From NCBI RefSeq assembly GCF_000002985.6, contig NC_003284.9:10292001-10356000 (forward strand): 64,000 nucleotides of DNA, read 5' to 3'. The translations under genes and the position numbers were made by a program. Source of the stretch: Caenorhabditis elegans (taxonomy: Eukaryota > Nematoda > Chromadorea > Rhabditida > Rhabditidae). This document shows, in pieces, positions 49,097 through 61,200 of the stretch (positions within the stretch are counted from its first letter, which is position 1; each line of letters starts with the position of its first letter). The notes under the pieces are model-generated. The model worked only from the letters and a program-made list of their open reading frames with translations, made no database searches and had not been told where the DNA came from.

Positions 49097-50270
49097 TGTC
49101 AAGCGAGCGAGCAAGGAAAACTGGCAACTCAGTTATCAGTAATTTGTGTCTCTTCATTATCAATGAATCTAAAATGATTATATGGGTCATGAAGAGACGA
49201 AGCTCGGGCATAGAACAACTTGTGTTAGTTTTTTCTGGAACATTTTGTTTCTGTCATCTTATGATTGTTGTAAATATTGAACAAAAACATCAAAACTAGT
49301 GAGAAGAAATCATAATTGAAAAAAATACAATTATTTTTCACCTATAAAAATATTCGAATAGTTTTGTTGAGAATTGCTGAATATCATGATAAGTTTTATG
49401 GAAAATTGAGTAATTTTTTAAATTTCAAATCAAAGAGCGGGGACTTGCGCCCCATTTAGAGATATCCAGAGCACTGTCGCATATTCAGACTTTGAACCAC
49501 TAAAATGTCGTAATATGACAATTTCGAACGTAATTAAAACATAAAACATTTTTTTGATTCAACACTTTCCGAAAGTAGGTCAAAATTGAGTTTATCCGCT
49601 TTTTTGGCTCGAAAATTTTTTATTGTGATATGTGGTCATTTCAGTATCATAGAATTGGTCTGTAACTAAAGTTTCATTCTTCAGAAAGGAATTGAATATG
49701 TAATTTCCAGAAAACCCTCCAGAGATAAAACAATATTGTATAAATCATTCATTTTTATTATGTTCAAATTTAAACTGAATATCCAAAATTAAAGAAATAC
49801 ACCAAAATAAATATGGGAGACAAAACATGAAACGGGTGAATAAACACGTAAGATTGGGTAGTGCACTTCGTGCGGAATTCGATTCAAATTAAAAGGTCAT
49901 TGATACAGATAATTGATGCAATTGAAGTTGCATTTAAACAAAACGAAAGTTACAAAAATCTTGCAAATAGAACTTGCAAATGTTTGAATTTTGATGCTCA
50001 AAACCCGGAATGAATGAACTAAAGTATTTTTGGGTGTTTTATTTAGAATTTTGGAGAGCGGGTTAAGTGCATTTTAAAGTTAAAGGATAATCTAAAGCTA
50101 AACAGTCAGCAAAAAAAGGAGTCACGCGGAACATATGTATAATGAATACTTAGTCATCAAATTTCAGCGGGACGGAGAATGCGTATGAGGAGAGAAATCG
50201 ATAACCCGATGTTATGAGTTTTGGAGAAATTGAGAGTCATGATGATGACAGTTTTCTCATTGAATAAAAA
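49097..50270. other. Intergenic, nothing recognised
   Basis: AT-rich stretch upstream of the protease and downstream of the membrane-protein gene. No feature beyond short chance frames. Confidence 0.45.
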
Positions 50271-53200
50271 TTAGTTTGCAAATATAGGTCTAGTATTCTG
50301 ATTGAAAGATGGATGTTCTTCTTCGGCGAATACTTGTTGGACCGCTGCTCGTTTGTCGTTAGGCTTTTGTGTCTTTTTGTCGTCGTTCGTTTTGCTCTCT
50401 TTGGTTTTTGCATGTGATTCTGAAACTATGAAAAATTGTATTCAAACGTATGAATAAACATATGTATGTATAAACTAGTTGACTTCCGTTGTTAATCACA
50501 AGTATGGCGCAACTGCAGTTTTGAAAAAGCAACAAGTATGCATTTTAACACCGTAGTACTCCCAAAACTGTGATTAGCACATATAGAGAGACACTTTTTA
50601 AATAAGTGAATAGCTCAATGTTGACCTGGATTTTTGTCGGCTGCGCGGTCAACACGAACGTAAAACAAAAAAGTAATTTGCTAATGATTAGAAAGGTTTA
50701 ATTACGTACTGACTGACGTACACTATTATTTTGCATCTATGAAATTAAAAAAAGCTTAATATTAAAGGCTCAATAAGTATTGCTTATCCAGAGTATGTCT
50801 GAGTAACTATATGAATTAAAACTTTAACTTTTCATTTAACTAGTTCATAGTTTTGCGTTGTTACTACATATTGATTAACTTGTCGTCCCATAGAAAAAGT
50901 GTCTTGCCACAATAACCGCTCACCATGAATTTCGTTCAGAAAATCAATGCTAGGACGGTCCGGCGTTGTCACTTGTTTCTTCATTGGCACCATATTCTCG
51001 ATATCATTGAAGTCAAGGTATTCCTTAAAAACTGTTAATTATTATGAAAACGTTTTTGTTTTGCACCTTGTGTCTTGGCAATGGAGAGTTCTCAAAGTCG
51101 AAATATGCAGATCTGTGGGAAAAAGCCGTAGAAAATCTTTTCTTGGAGTCAAACATTTGAGATACTGAAACAATCGAAATATTCTTTATTTTAATTCCCT
51201 GCGAAGAAATGTAGTGCGATGGTTTGAACGATGCTTATTGATTTTGACAAAGATGGCAGTGAAAATATCTGCAGTCTAGTAAATTTGGCAAACCAATTCA
51301 ATTGATACGATTGGTACCGCTTGGCAGATTTTTGATTGGCTCGTACGGGTGAACAACTATTAGATGATGCAAGACTAATAGAAAAGATTACGAGAAGCTA
51401 TAACTATTTAGGCACTTGTGTAGTAGCGATACTTCGAAGTGTTTTCAATGACCCTCCATTATTTTTTAACATGTTAAATAAAATTCACTTTTTGGAAGAT
51501 ATAAACTATTTCAAATACAGCAACTACCCTTTTATTGGTACTGATGGCTTTTGTTCCCCAAAAAGTTTTCTATCCACACGTTATGTTCTTTCAATTCAAA
51601 AATCTTTGGAAACTTTGGAAACAAACGAAATCCATAATTACCTTTTTTAACTGGGTCCCTTAAAACATAAAGTTTTCGAAAGCAGTAAACAAAACATCCA
51701 AATCTTATTTGGTTTTGCAGGAAATGTAACTTTTATCTACTTTTGTCATTATAAAATACTTACATTTTCTCGTTGTCAATGTATCTGCAATACTGGTACC
51801 TCGTGTCTCTGGACTAGCGGTGTTTATGGTGTAAATGGGATTTGGAATCTTTGGCCTTATTCCAATTGCTGAAAACAAAATTGTATTTCAACTCTCACTG
51901 AAATTTCAGAAACTTACTGCTCTCCGCTCTAGTCGGAAGTCTTCTATTTGGTTCGGCAGGGGATGGAGGTTGCTTTTTGTCTTTTGATCGTATACAGAAA
52001 AATAGGATGAGAATCAACAGAACGGCCAGAATGCCGGCGATGACCGCCAACATAACGACGACCCACGTCGGCATTCGAATCTGGAAAGGAAATAAAAATT
52101 ATTCTCGAAAAAAGGCGGGGCGTTAAACTTGAAACAACTGATGTTACAATCAGGAAGTAAAATAAAACAGCAGGTTTTAGTTTTGATATGAAAGATACTA
52201 GAAAATCTGAGAAGAAGTGTCATAAATACATTTTTCGTGTAATGTCAATAAACTCTGTGAATTGAACGAATATAAGAAAAAGAAGAGAAACAAAAAGATA
52301 CATTTCAAATATTATACGTTCAGTTGACCATCTGTCAAGAAAAATGAATACATCTGTCGTTGTTAGCCAGTACAGCACCACAAGTGCAAATTTAGTCATT
52401 ATTTGGCCAATGGACCGATGTGAATTGAAGACGAATCCAGCAATGGAGGGAAACAAAATTGACAAAAAAAACAATTTAAAATTGAAACAAAAGGAAAACA
52501 TGTTATCCGGGTAAGTGGATCATGGTGTTGTTTGATTTAGTATATATGGTCAGGGTCAGATGACGAGATTTTTGAATTTTTGAGTGACAGTCGGAAAAAC
52601 TGATATTAGAAAAAATTGAAAATTGAAATATTGTTCTGATGTTGCCAAAACCTGAAATTTAGACGAATTAACAACTTGAAATTCTAGATATTTTAAAATA
52701 CATATGTTCTGAACAAAGTAAATAGTTAAAAAAAAAGAATATTTGTGAAGTCTTCAATGTGACAGTGAACACCTCTGAGTGGAAAATGATGTTTTAAAAC
52801 TAATTATGGTGTAAAAATTGAAAAAAGGCTTTAATTTTAAATCTTCATATCTAAATTTACCTTATTTTCTTTTTATGCCAGAGCTACTATACAGTACTCG
52901 TTTCTAATTTTTTAATGAGTTTCTATTTATTTTTCAGCTGGACTATAAATTTGCTTAAAACCAAGGCGTTTAGACAGAAAAAAACTTTGAATAATTATAT
53001 TAATTGGGATCAAAGGTCCGAATCCTAATGTTTAACATGATTCGATAGATCTAGTAATTGAAAAAAAATTACAGAATCACTGTTTTTAGTTCTACCTCAT
53101 AGTCAGCAATGCTTTTTTTTTGAATAAGTGTGACAAGGGGTACAATATTTCCAAAAAATATCCTAGTGCATGTTACCATCATTTTTCACCTTACATAACT

Positions 53201-55262
53201 TTTTAATGTCTAACTAGAAATGGTAAATATACAATATTATCAAAATCACATTTTAATAATATCTTTAAAAGATTGCGTTTAAATCGTAAGTCATATGCAT
53301 ACATCGGTTAATATTTTTCATCGATATCGAATGTCTATATCTTGTTCACTACAAGAATAATGAACGTTAAACTATAGATAACAAAACAAATTTTGTTCGG
53401 AGACGCTTTGTTTTTTCTATCTTATCATATAAATTTGCAGTTGCCCACATTAGGTGACAAAAGGAGAAAAGTAAGGACTGGTAATAAGATGAACATAGAC
53501 AATAACAACACTACCAGTAAACGAATGAATGATATACAAAGTGTGTTTGGTGGAAGAAAACAGTGTATGTCATAAATAAAACTCTCGATTGCTTAAATCA
53601 TTATCACGAAAATGGAAAGGGGCGATAAAATTTTCGTTTTCGCCATTCTTGAACCCCAAGTATCGAATAAATCATGGATTTCAAAAAGAAAAGACCGACG
53701 ACGACTAATGAAGTAAGCAGAACATCCCTCACGGTTTTCTGCTGTGCAAAGAGGAATAGAGAATTGTAATTTTTGCTGTGGAGGAGAAAGTGATCCTAGG
53801 AGCGGATAGACTACTAACTTGTCAATCAATCAAATGAACTTCGGATTCAAGTTCAACTAGCGACTGGTAATTATATACTAAAATCGAATCGCATCAGTTG
53901 CAATTACGTTTCCTACTTCCATCCATTGAGATACGACGAGGGAAAAGGGTGGAAGTATCATATGAAGAAAAGAGAAAATGTCAGAGGCGGTAAGAGATGA
54001 TTCCAGAAGACGAGTAATTGCAAAGTTGAAATGAATGGCATCTGATGAAAAGGACAAAGTTGACAGATTTTACTGTGAATAAACATGAAATGATATAATA
54101 CCAAACATTGAAGCTTTGAAAGCTCCAGCTGCGTCAAAGAGCAAGTGAAAACCGTCATTTCTCGGTGAGCCGTCATTTTCCGGAACAGGGAAATTGTTTC
54201 GTTTATGATAAGAAGTCGAATTAATCGCGCGGCGGTGTGATGTGTGCGCACGGCCTCTTCCTTGGCCGCGTTTGGCACCTACTCCGGCCGCCAGCCGGAA
54301 ATTACAATGATCTTTATTGCGCCCGAAAACCGATCGGGCGGGCAGATTGTGGTGGCTCCTGATCAAAAATGAATAGAAAACAAAACAATCAAAACATTGG
54401 ATGTGCTCATGGCTCATAGGAAAAAAGATCAGAGAATCAGGAGCCCAATTCTCCCAAGTCAAGAGAGGATATTATTTTGTCAAGCAGCGTCAAGCCGAAT
54501 GTGAGACACTTATCACCTACCGAAAAGCTCGATTGTTTACGAAAGGTTTGTGGGCAATGGATAGTAGGCGGTGGACCAAGGGCCGTCCGCAGTAAATAAA
54601 ATAATCTTCGTGTGCGGTCAAAGTTAGTCAATTGGTCAGGGAAACAAATATATAATAAATTGCGATTTATGCAAGAAAGTTTCTAAAGAGGTTTTGCATT
54701 TTGCATGTGAATTCTAGAATTATACTTAGGCATATTGAACTATTAACTACAAAAAAATCCAATAATTTTAAAAACTCTAAAATAAATAGAAATTTCGCCA
54801 ATAAAAATATAAAAAAAAACATTTAGCAGTGCTAAGAAAAATCTAGTTACGTTTAACTCGACAATGTACAAAAAAAATAAAAAAAGTTAATTTGCCGAAA
54901 TTCAAACACTGTTCTCAGTTCTTTCAAATGAAATTACCTACTAGAATTGGCGATTCATCGCAATTCTTTTGTCCCGAATTTCCGAGACCACAACGTTTAA
55001 CTATAAAAGTGCCGTTCTCTTGTTTCAAGAGGAAACGAATCGGTTTCGTCATGTTGACCAACACATAATAAACGTTTATGGTATGTTCGTTTTGTTCGAA
55101 TCTCTCTATCAGAGAGAAATTTTCAGAAAATAGAAATTTTACCAAATAAAAATTTGAAGCTATTTTGAGTACAACCGCATAAATGAAGAAGTTGAGGGGA
55201 TTGATGACAAAATGCCGATTGGCATTAGGGAGCGCAAACCGATGCGTTTGAAGACGGAATAG
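50271..55262 (-). CDS. Single-pass membrane protein, unknown family (5' end not found)
   Basis: Six exons in phase (54942 to about 55262, 51918-52080, 51764-51868, 51067-51164, 50924-51023, 50271-50419) give about 311 residues without an initiator. The upstream exon encodes an ectodomain part with NMTK and NGTF glycosylation sites and a cysteine pair (VKRCGLGNSGQKNCDES). A textbook transmembrane helix follows (TWVVVMLAVIAGILAVLLIL), then a basic stop-transfer (CIRSKDKK) and about 150 cytoplasmic residues rich in P, K, E and S/T, ending RPIFAN. So it is type I: outside N-terminus, long tail. The start must lie in an exon further upstream. A candidate (MPTFFALNHL, strong GTAAGA donor) is near 63.7 kb. 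Possible roles are adhesion or receptor. Family not recognised. Confidence 0.75.
53608..53775 (-). other. Possible in-frame cassette exon of the membrane-protein gene
   Basis: A 56-codon open frame with an acceptor (CTCCACAG) and a donor (GTGATA) is phase 0 at both ends, so it could be spliced between the ectodomain exon and the transmembrane exon without shifting frame. It encodes PLCTAENREGCSAYFISRRR and a region with IHDLFDTWG. Not needed for the main model; weak donor. Confidence 0.3.
54225..54365. promoter_or_regulatory. GC/CpG-rich island inside the large intron
   Basis: About 140 bases with many CpG pairs (for example CGCGCGGCGG, CCGGCCGCCAGCCGG) stand out in otherwise AT-rich DNA. 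Frames through it are open on the minus strand, but I see no consistent exon. In worms such islands often mark high-occupancy promoters or enhancers. A regulatory role is inferred. Confidence 0.4.
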
Positions 55263-58200
55263 CTAGGAAAAAAGTGCCTGTTGGTAGGAATGGGGTGATC
55301 GCATAATAGTGAAGCTTGAAATGATTGGTTGGCGGAGGTCGGCAGGGTGTAAAATCATTTGAATAATGGCGTCATTGAGTACGGCGGTTTGGTTCATCGA
55401 ATTCTCGACAGAAGCGCAAAGAGGCTAGTTTACGGAATGATACAACTACTCTGACAACAGTGATAGAAAATTTGAAATTCCGCTACATTTTTATAAAGTA
55501 TCAGCGTCGATTGTTCGCGTGAGTCACTACTGTTAAACTAGAAACGACCAGTTGTTTATGTTTGTTTTGTGATCAGATACTTGAGAAAAAGAGGTTGAGG
55601 TTATTTCTGCAGTTAAATAACGTACTGCCACACCATGAAAATTGCATAATACAGGTAAATAACAGAAAGTTCAAAACAGTTAATTTCCTATTCCAAAAAT
55701 TACTGACCTCGCTTAGAATTATTTGTTATAGTATTTACATTGCAAAGTTTGCTCACAATTTCATGAATTACAACTAAATGTGTCTTTATTGAGGTGTAAT
55801 ATTCAATTCAAAAAATGCCCAATGCAATGGTGTTTGAAAATTCGGAAAAGAAACAATAATGCATACTTTTTAAAGCACATAATTGTTATGACATATAAAC
55901 TGAAATTGTAGGAATGAAAAGAAACAATTCGAGATTCATATAAATTTTTAAATGAATAAATTTTAAACATTCGCATTACATCTGGCAAGATTCTATTGAC
56001 TAGGATTAATTTCGTAAGTAAAACTTTATTAGCATTACATAACATACTTGCACAAACATATAGAATCCGGAAGTATTATTCTAATGAAATCCAATAAAAA
56101 AGGAAGGTAATCTTAAAAGTCACTAGTACTGTTTGGTTCCAATGTAGGAAACAGAAATTCTCGTTCTAGACGAAACAAGCAGCAATGATGCAAAGCGAAT
56201 GGGGCATCATTATCCTTCCGGGAAAGTTTCAAATCTATTGCAGCATTTGTGTTTTATTTGCGTTCTAATTTCCTGAGGATTACATCAAATTTGTTTGCAT
56301 TTTCTTTAAACCCTCACTGAACTAGTTCAATCTTTCAAAAATATCTAAATATGTAAATACTGCTTCTTGGAAAGAGAACAGGATCAGAAACAGGGTCAGA
56401 TGCTGTGGCAATGGAAGACAAACCAAAACGAAAAGAAAACAATATAAAGAACATTGCCGTGCTGATGAAGATTGGTTATGATAATGCATAGTAATGAATA
56501 GTGATTGGCAGGAAGAGTGATATCTTTCGTTCCAAGTAGTATGTTCTCTACTGCGCGGTGTACACTTTTTCTTATCGATACAAGTACGTTTTGGCCTCAC
56601 GGGTGTGAGAATATACATTCTCTGTCACTGCCCGACGTTTCAAGGAACATAACACATCTGACTGAGGCAGCGAGAGAGGTGTTAAAGGCAGGCGGCGAAT
56701 AAAGAATAACATTATGCAAACGACCGATAATTTAGCCGCCCACGGAGTTGTTGTAGATGGTGGTGGTGGGAAACAAGCAGGAAGAATTGAGATTAACGGA
56801 AATCAGATTGAAGGGTTTCGAACTTTCAATTTGATTGTAGGTAATTCAAAAAGCAAAGTGTAGCAAAAAAGTTCACCGCATTTCCTCTATTACTAATTAC
56901 CTTAAGGCGCCTCTAGTAGGCTTGCATCTCTATTAGTATTGCATCAACATTATCTCTTCAAAAAGTAATTTCGCATAACTTCACTTTTGTCTGATTTTTT
57001 GAGAGTTCACAATTTGCATTCTGAAATCGTTTTGCACATCAGGAAAACTCTCAAAGAATTGGTAGAACAAGTAAAAATTGGTAAAATATAAATACAACTC
57101 GGACAATTTTTGCGTAGTAGACTTAAAATGTGTTATTTTGGTCCGATTTTTGTTTTATTTTTATTTATTTATTTATTTAACATAACTAATGCAATTTACA
57201 ACTGTACAATTGAATTTTGAGTGTTAAATAAAACGGTAAAACGAGACTAACCCAGAAAGAGTACGTCTCGAGTTTGGGACGGGAAAGGAGAAAGAGGGTA
57301 ATGTGGTAGAAGAGATCAATTAGAAGTCAAAGAGAACCAGCGGATAAAAGTTAATACCGGGGAATATTGAGATCGAGAAAGTTTGAAAACTGATAGGGGA
57401 GAGAAATACCGGTATATTTTTGACAAGATTGTTCCAAATAGGAATGGATTTTGTTGTTGAAAGTTATAAAATTGCGTCATTACTTAATGGCAAACATTAT
57501 TAAAAAAGTGCTCGAAAATTAGTATGGCAGCCTCTATTAGTTTTGCACTCTCTAATAGTATTGCATCTAAATAGGTACCCGAAAATTAATATTGAGTTCC
57601 TTCATAATAGAGGAAATACGAAAATTGAATACAATTATAAAAAATGTGGCAAAATTAAAACAGTAAAATAAGGTAAGTTAATAATAAGCATACACGTTAA
57701 ATCTATGACAGCCTTTTTGAATGCATGAAACTAAAAAAAACCTGCTACTTTATGTTTATCACTCATAATAATTATGAACTTTTGTTGCTGTATTTTCTCT
57801 TTTTGTACTGCACTTCACTGTTCGACTTTGAAAAATTGTTTCTCGGTCGATTTTAAAAATAATTTATCACAATACTATATTATTTTAGTTAAAATTTTTT
57901 ATTACAACTAAAGACCACCGGAATATGTTCAGCTAAAGTTAAGCAGTGGTGCGCAATCAGTTGAAGATACTCAAAAAAAAACTTCCGGTACAATAGTTTA
58001 TTTCAAATTTTTAAGACAGTATAGACTGACAAAGGTGAGAAACCTATGAAAATTTGGAAAACTATTAATATTAACAATACAATGCATTAGGCGCAAAAGA
58101 AGCTTTTGTTATCAAAACGTATGATGTTGCCCAATAATCAAGTTCGCATAAAATAAACGAGGTATCTCCAACCCTCCCTTCTTAGTTCTGCCTCCTTCAC

Positions 58201-61200
58201 GTGTTGATTTATTACCTATTTTTGGCTAAAGATGCAAACCTTCAGGTACGGTACATAGGAGTAGAAACCCTATAACACCTGTCCGTCAGTTCAGACCAAC
58301 AATCAGACAAAGGGAGTAATACTGATCTAGGCGCGTATGGGCTGTTGACTGGTGGCAAAAACGGTCATCGATCATAATTGACTGATGCGATACTTCCTAG
58401 TTGCTTTACACGACAGTTGCTTTACAAACATTTCATAAGTGAGACCTAAATTGAAAAAAGAAAATAGAAGAAATGTACAAATGATAAAGACTACAAAAAA
58501 TGGGAAATTAGGGAGTGTGGAAAATATACTGTAGAAATAATGCACTTTATCTGATCTCATGGAAGAGCGTGACATTTGTAAGTATGTGAGAATTGAAATT
58601 TTTGATTTTTAGAGTGAAAAAAACGTGTTTTTTCACTTCAACCTTGATAAACTGTAAGTATTATATGACATTTTTCCGAAAATATATTTTCACATTTCAG
58701 TACGATCATTGAAAAATGGATTATATGAAATAAACATCATTGAGTTGGAATGCGTGTAACAGGCGTGAAAAGGTTTTTAAAACGATTAGTCACTGGTCTG
58801 GTTGAAAAAGGACATGGCGGAAAGTAGATGTTTATCGTATTCACAGAAAAGTTGAACAGAGATTCAAGCGTAGTGGTCATATGTATACTATATTGCCAAT
58901 TTTCAGATATCAATAAGTTTTTGTTTGGGAAACAGTTTGACTACAAAATGTTCAAACACAATGGGCAAAGGAAATAAGTGATATCATCAGGTAAGATCAT
59001 AGCAAACGTGATGAATGTCTGTGGTCTGGTTTTACCTTACTTAATTTTAATTCAAGACATACAAACTTTAGTTTGAACATCAATTTCCCTGGAATACTAA
59101 CTTATGAATAATTTGTTGAATTTGACTTACAGTAGTTACTGAATTTAAAAAAAAACTTTAGTATTTAAAAAATTGTTTAAAAAATGGAGCAGTAGGAGAA
59201 GGTTTGTATTTGTGTGCTGTTCGTTGTTCCAATTACTAACCATGTAACAGTGATCGATTCAAAAGTGGTGAAAAGGAAAAATAAAATTTGTTTTGTGAAT
59301 TCCATTTCAACAAAAAAAAACGAAAATCTACTAAATCATCGTTTTTATGAATCTTTTCCCTCAAATTACGCATAGCATTCACCAATCGAACCGTAAATGA
59401 TTAGCAGAGGATGAAAGAGGGATTTAAGAAAAAGGGAAGAGAAGCCGACGAACAAGAGATGAACGTCGTCACTCATTGGAAAGAAACCTGACTGATTCCC
59501 GTGATGCTTTAGACATAACGTTACGAACTTGGCAGAACCGAAAGCAACAAAAAACCAAACAGAAACAGAGTGTTAGAAGACGACGAGTAGCAGGCAAAAG
59601 GATGGGTGTCCAGGATTACACACTTTGCTAGTGACACGGAACTTCTTCTGCAGCTGGACACAGCAGTGCCATCTGAGAAAGTATAAAGAGCAATGTGTCT
59701 TTCGTGTACGGAAAAGTGCGCAAGCCAATATATAGTCATGAATGTGGGGAAGTGAAAATATTAGTTCGTGTACTTAGTTGGTTTAGAAAAAAGTTTACTT
59801 TTGCCGGTATTGCCACGTAAGAAATGTTTGAATTCGACTTCACAATATTTTTTCTGATGAAGCAATATTTCAAATTTAAAGATTTCCTAATAAATATTCA
59901 CGATAGTGTGACATAAATTGTGACTGCACTTCAAAATGAAAAAGTTTATGAAATTATTGTTCACTACAACCATCATATGAAATTGATTACTGAAACAAAC
60001 TTTTTAAATGTTGAATATGACCTATTTATTTTAAACTATTTTTTGGCGTAACAAGGTCAAGAGAATGCAAAGCAGAATTGATTTCAATCAACTGGAATTT
60101 TCGAGAAATATTGCTCATAATGAGACTCATATAAATATGAAGTGACTCACGAGAAACGTTTGGCACTGAACACTTTCGCACAAAGTAGTTTGCAATGTTT
60201 GCGGATAAGTGAGAGTTAAAGTATAAGTTAGACAAAAAATGTATGTGGAGAAAAAATAGCCATGTGGTAAAAAGTAAGCATTGAACTTTTTGACAGATAC
60301 GGTTGTGTGTTTTCTTTAGTTAAAATTTTTTTATTAAATATTCAATACATCACAAAAGTGTTCAGACACAGTTTATGGATTTGTGAAAGGGGATGGAGTG
60401 CGCAAATTGAAGGTTTTTTCTAAAACAACGATAGAAAGACAAACTAATCACAGTCACTTTAAATTTGGTTTCAACTATTAGTTGGCCTTGAATTTACATA
60501 AACTGATATATTTCAGAATTTTCGCCAAATAGAATTCACGAGTAAGAAGAGAATTGAGTGGAATCATAAAATTTCAAGAGAAAAATATAAACAATTGTTT
60601 ATTAAAATATATTAGACTATTTAGTGTGCTCCTTCACACCACACAAAGATTTTTAAGACCCAGGAGGTCAGGAGGAATTAGAGTAAACACACACCAACAA
60701 AAAAAAATCGCTTAGCGTCAAAACTACAAACAATGCCCTTTGGTCATTCTCAGGGGCGAAGCAACATGGGTTTCCTCTAATTTTCGCACAGGCGTTTCTA
60801 CAAAAGAACAGACAAATCTGTGGGGTTTGGTTATCCGACGTGCAAATATTAGGCATGGTCAGCAAAGCCACAAGGGCACAAGACAAGGCGCAAAAAACGC
60901 AGCCTCCTCCCAAGTCAAAACAATGGAGAATGAAACACAGATGACGAGCTCCAAGGGAAGCTCGAAACTACAAGGCTTGAATGGTGTGAATGAAAATGGG
61001 AAAAAAGTGAGGAACAGGAAGCAGAACAACTATGGAGATATTCGGCGTCATAGTATTAAAGCGCACATCTATAGAAAACAAAAAATACAACAATAAAATC
61101 AACATGAAGTTGAGAAATTGGATTTGAAATGGGATAGAAAACGATTTAGAGACATGGAAAATAGAGAATAATCCGTATGTTCTTTTTCCGTATATCTATC

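Noticed and set aside
54070-54462. 130-codon minus-strand frame across the CpG island
   Set aside because: Composition reflects the GC island, the ends do not coincide with convincing splice sites in phase with neighbours, and two frames are equally open.
60740-61096. 118-codon plus-strand frame rich in K/N/Q/S
   Set aside because: The whole region is purine-rich on this strand, which produces such frames. No promoter, splice or family evidence.
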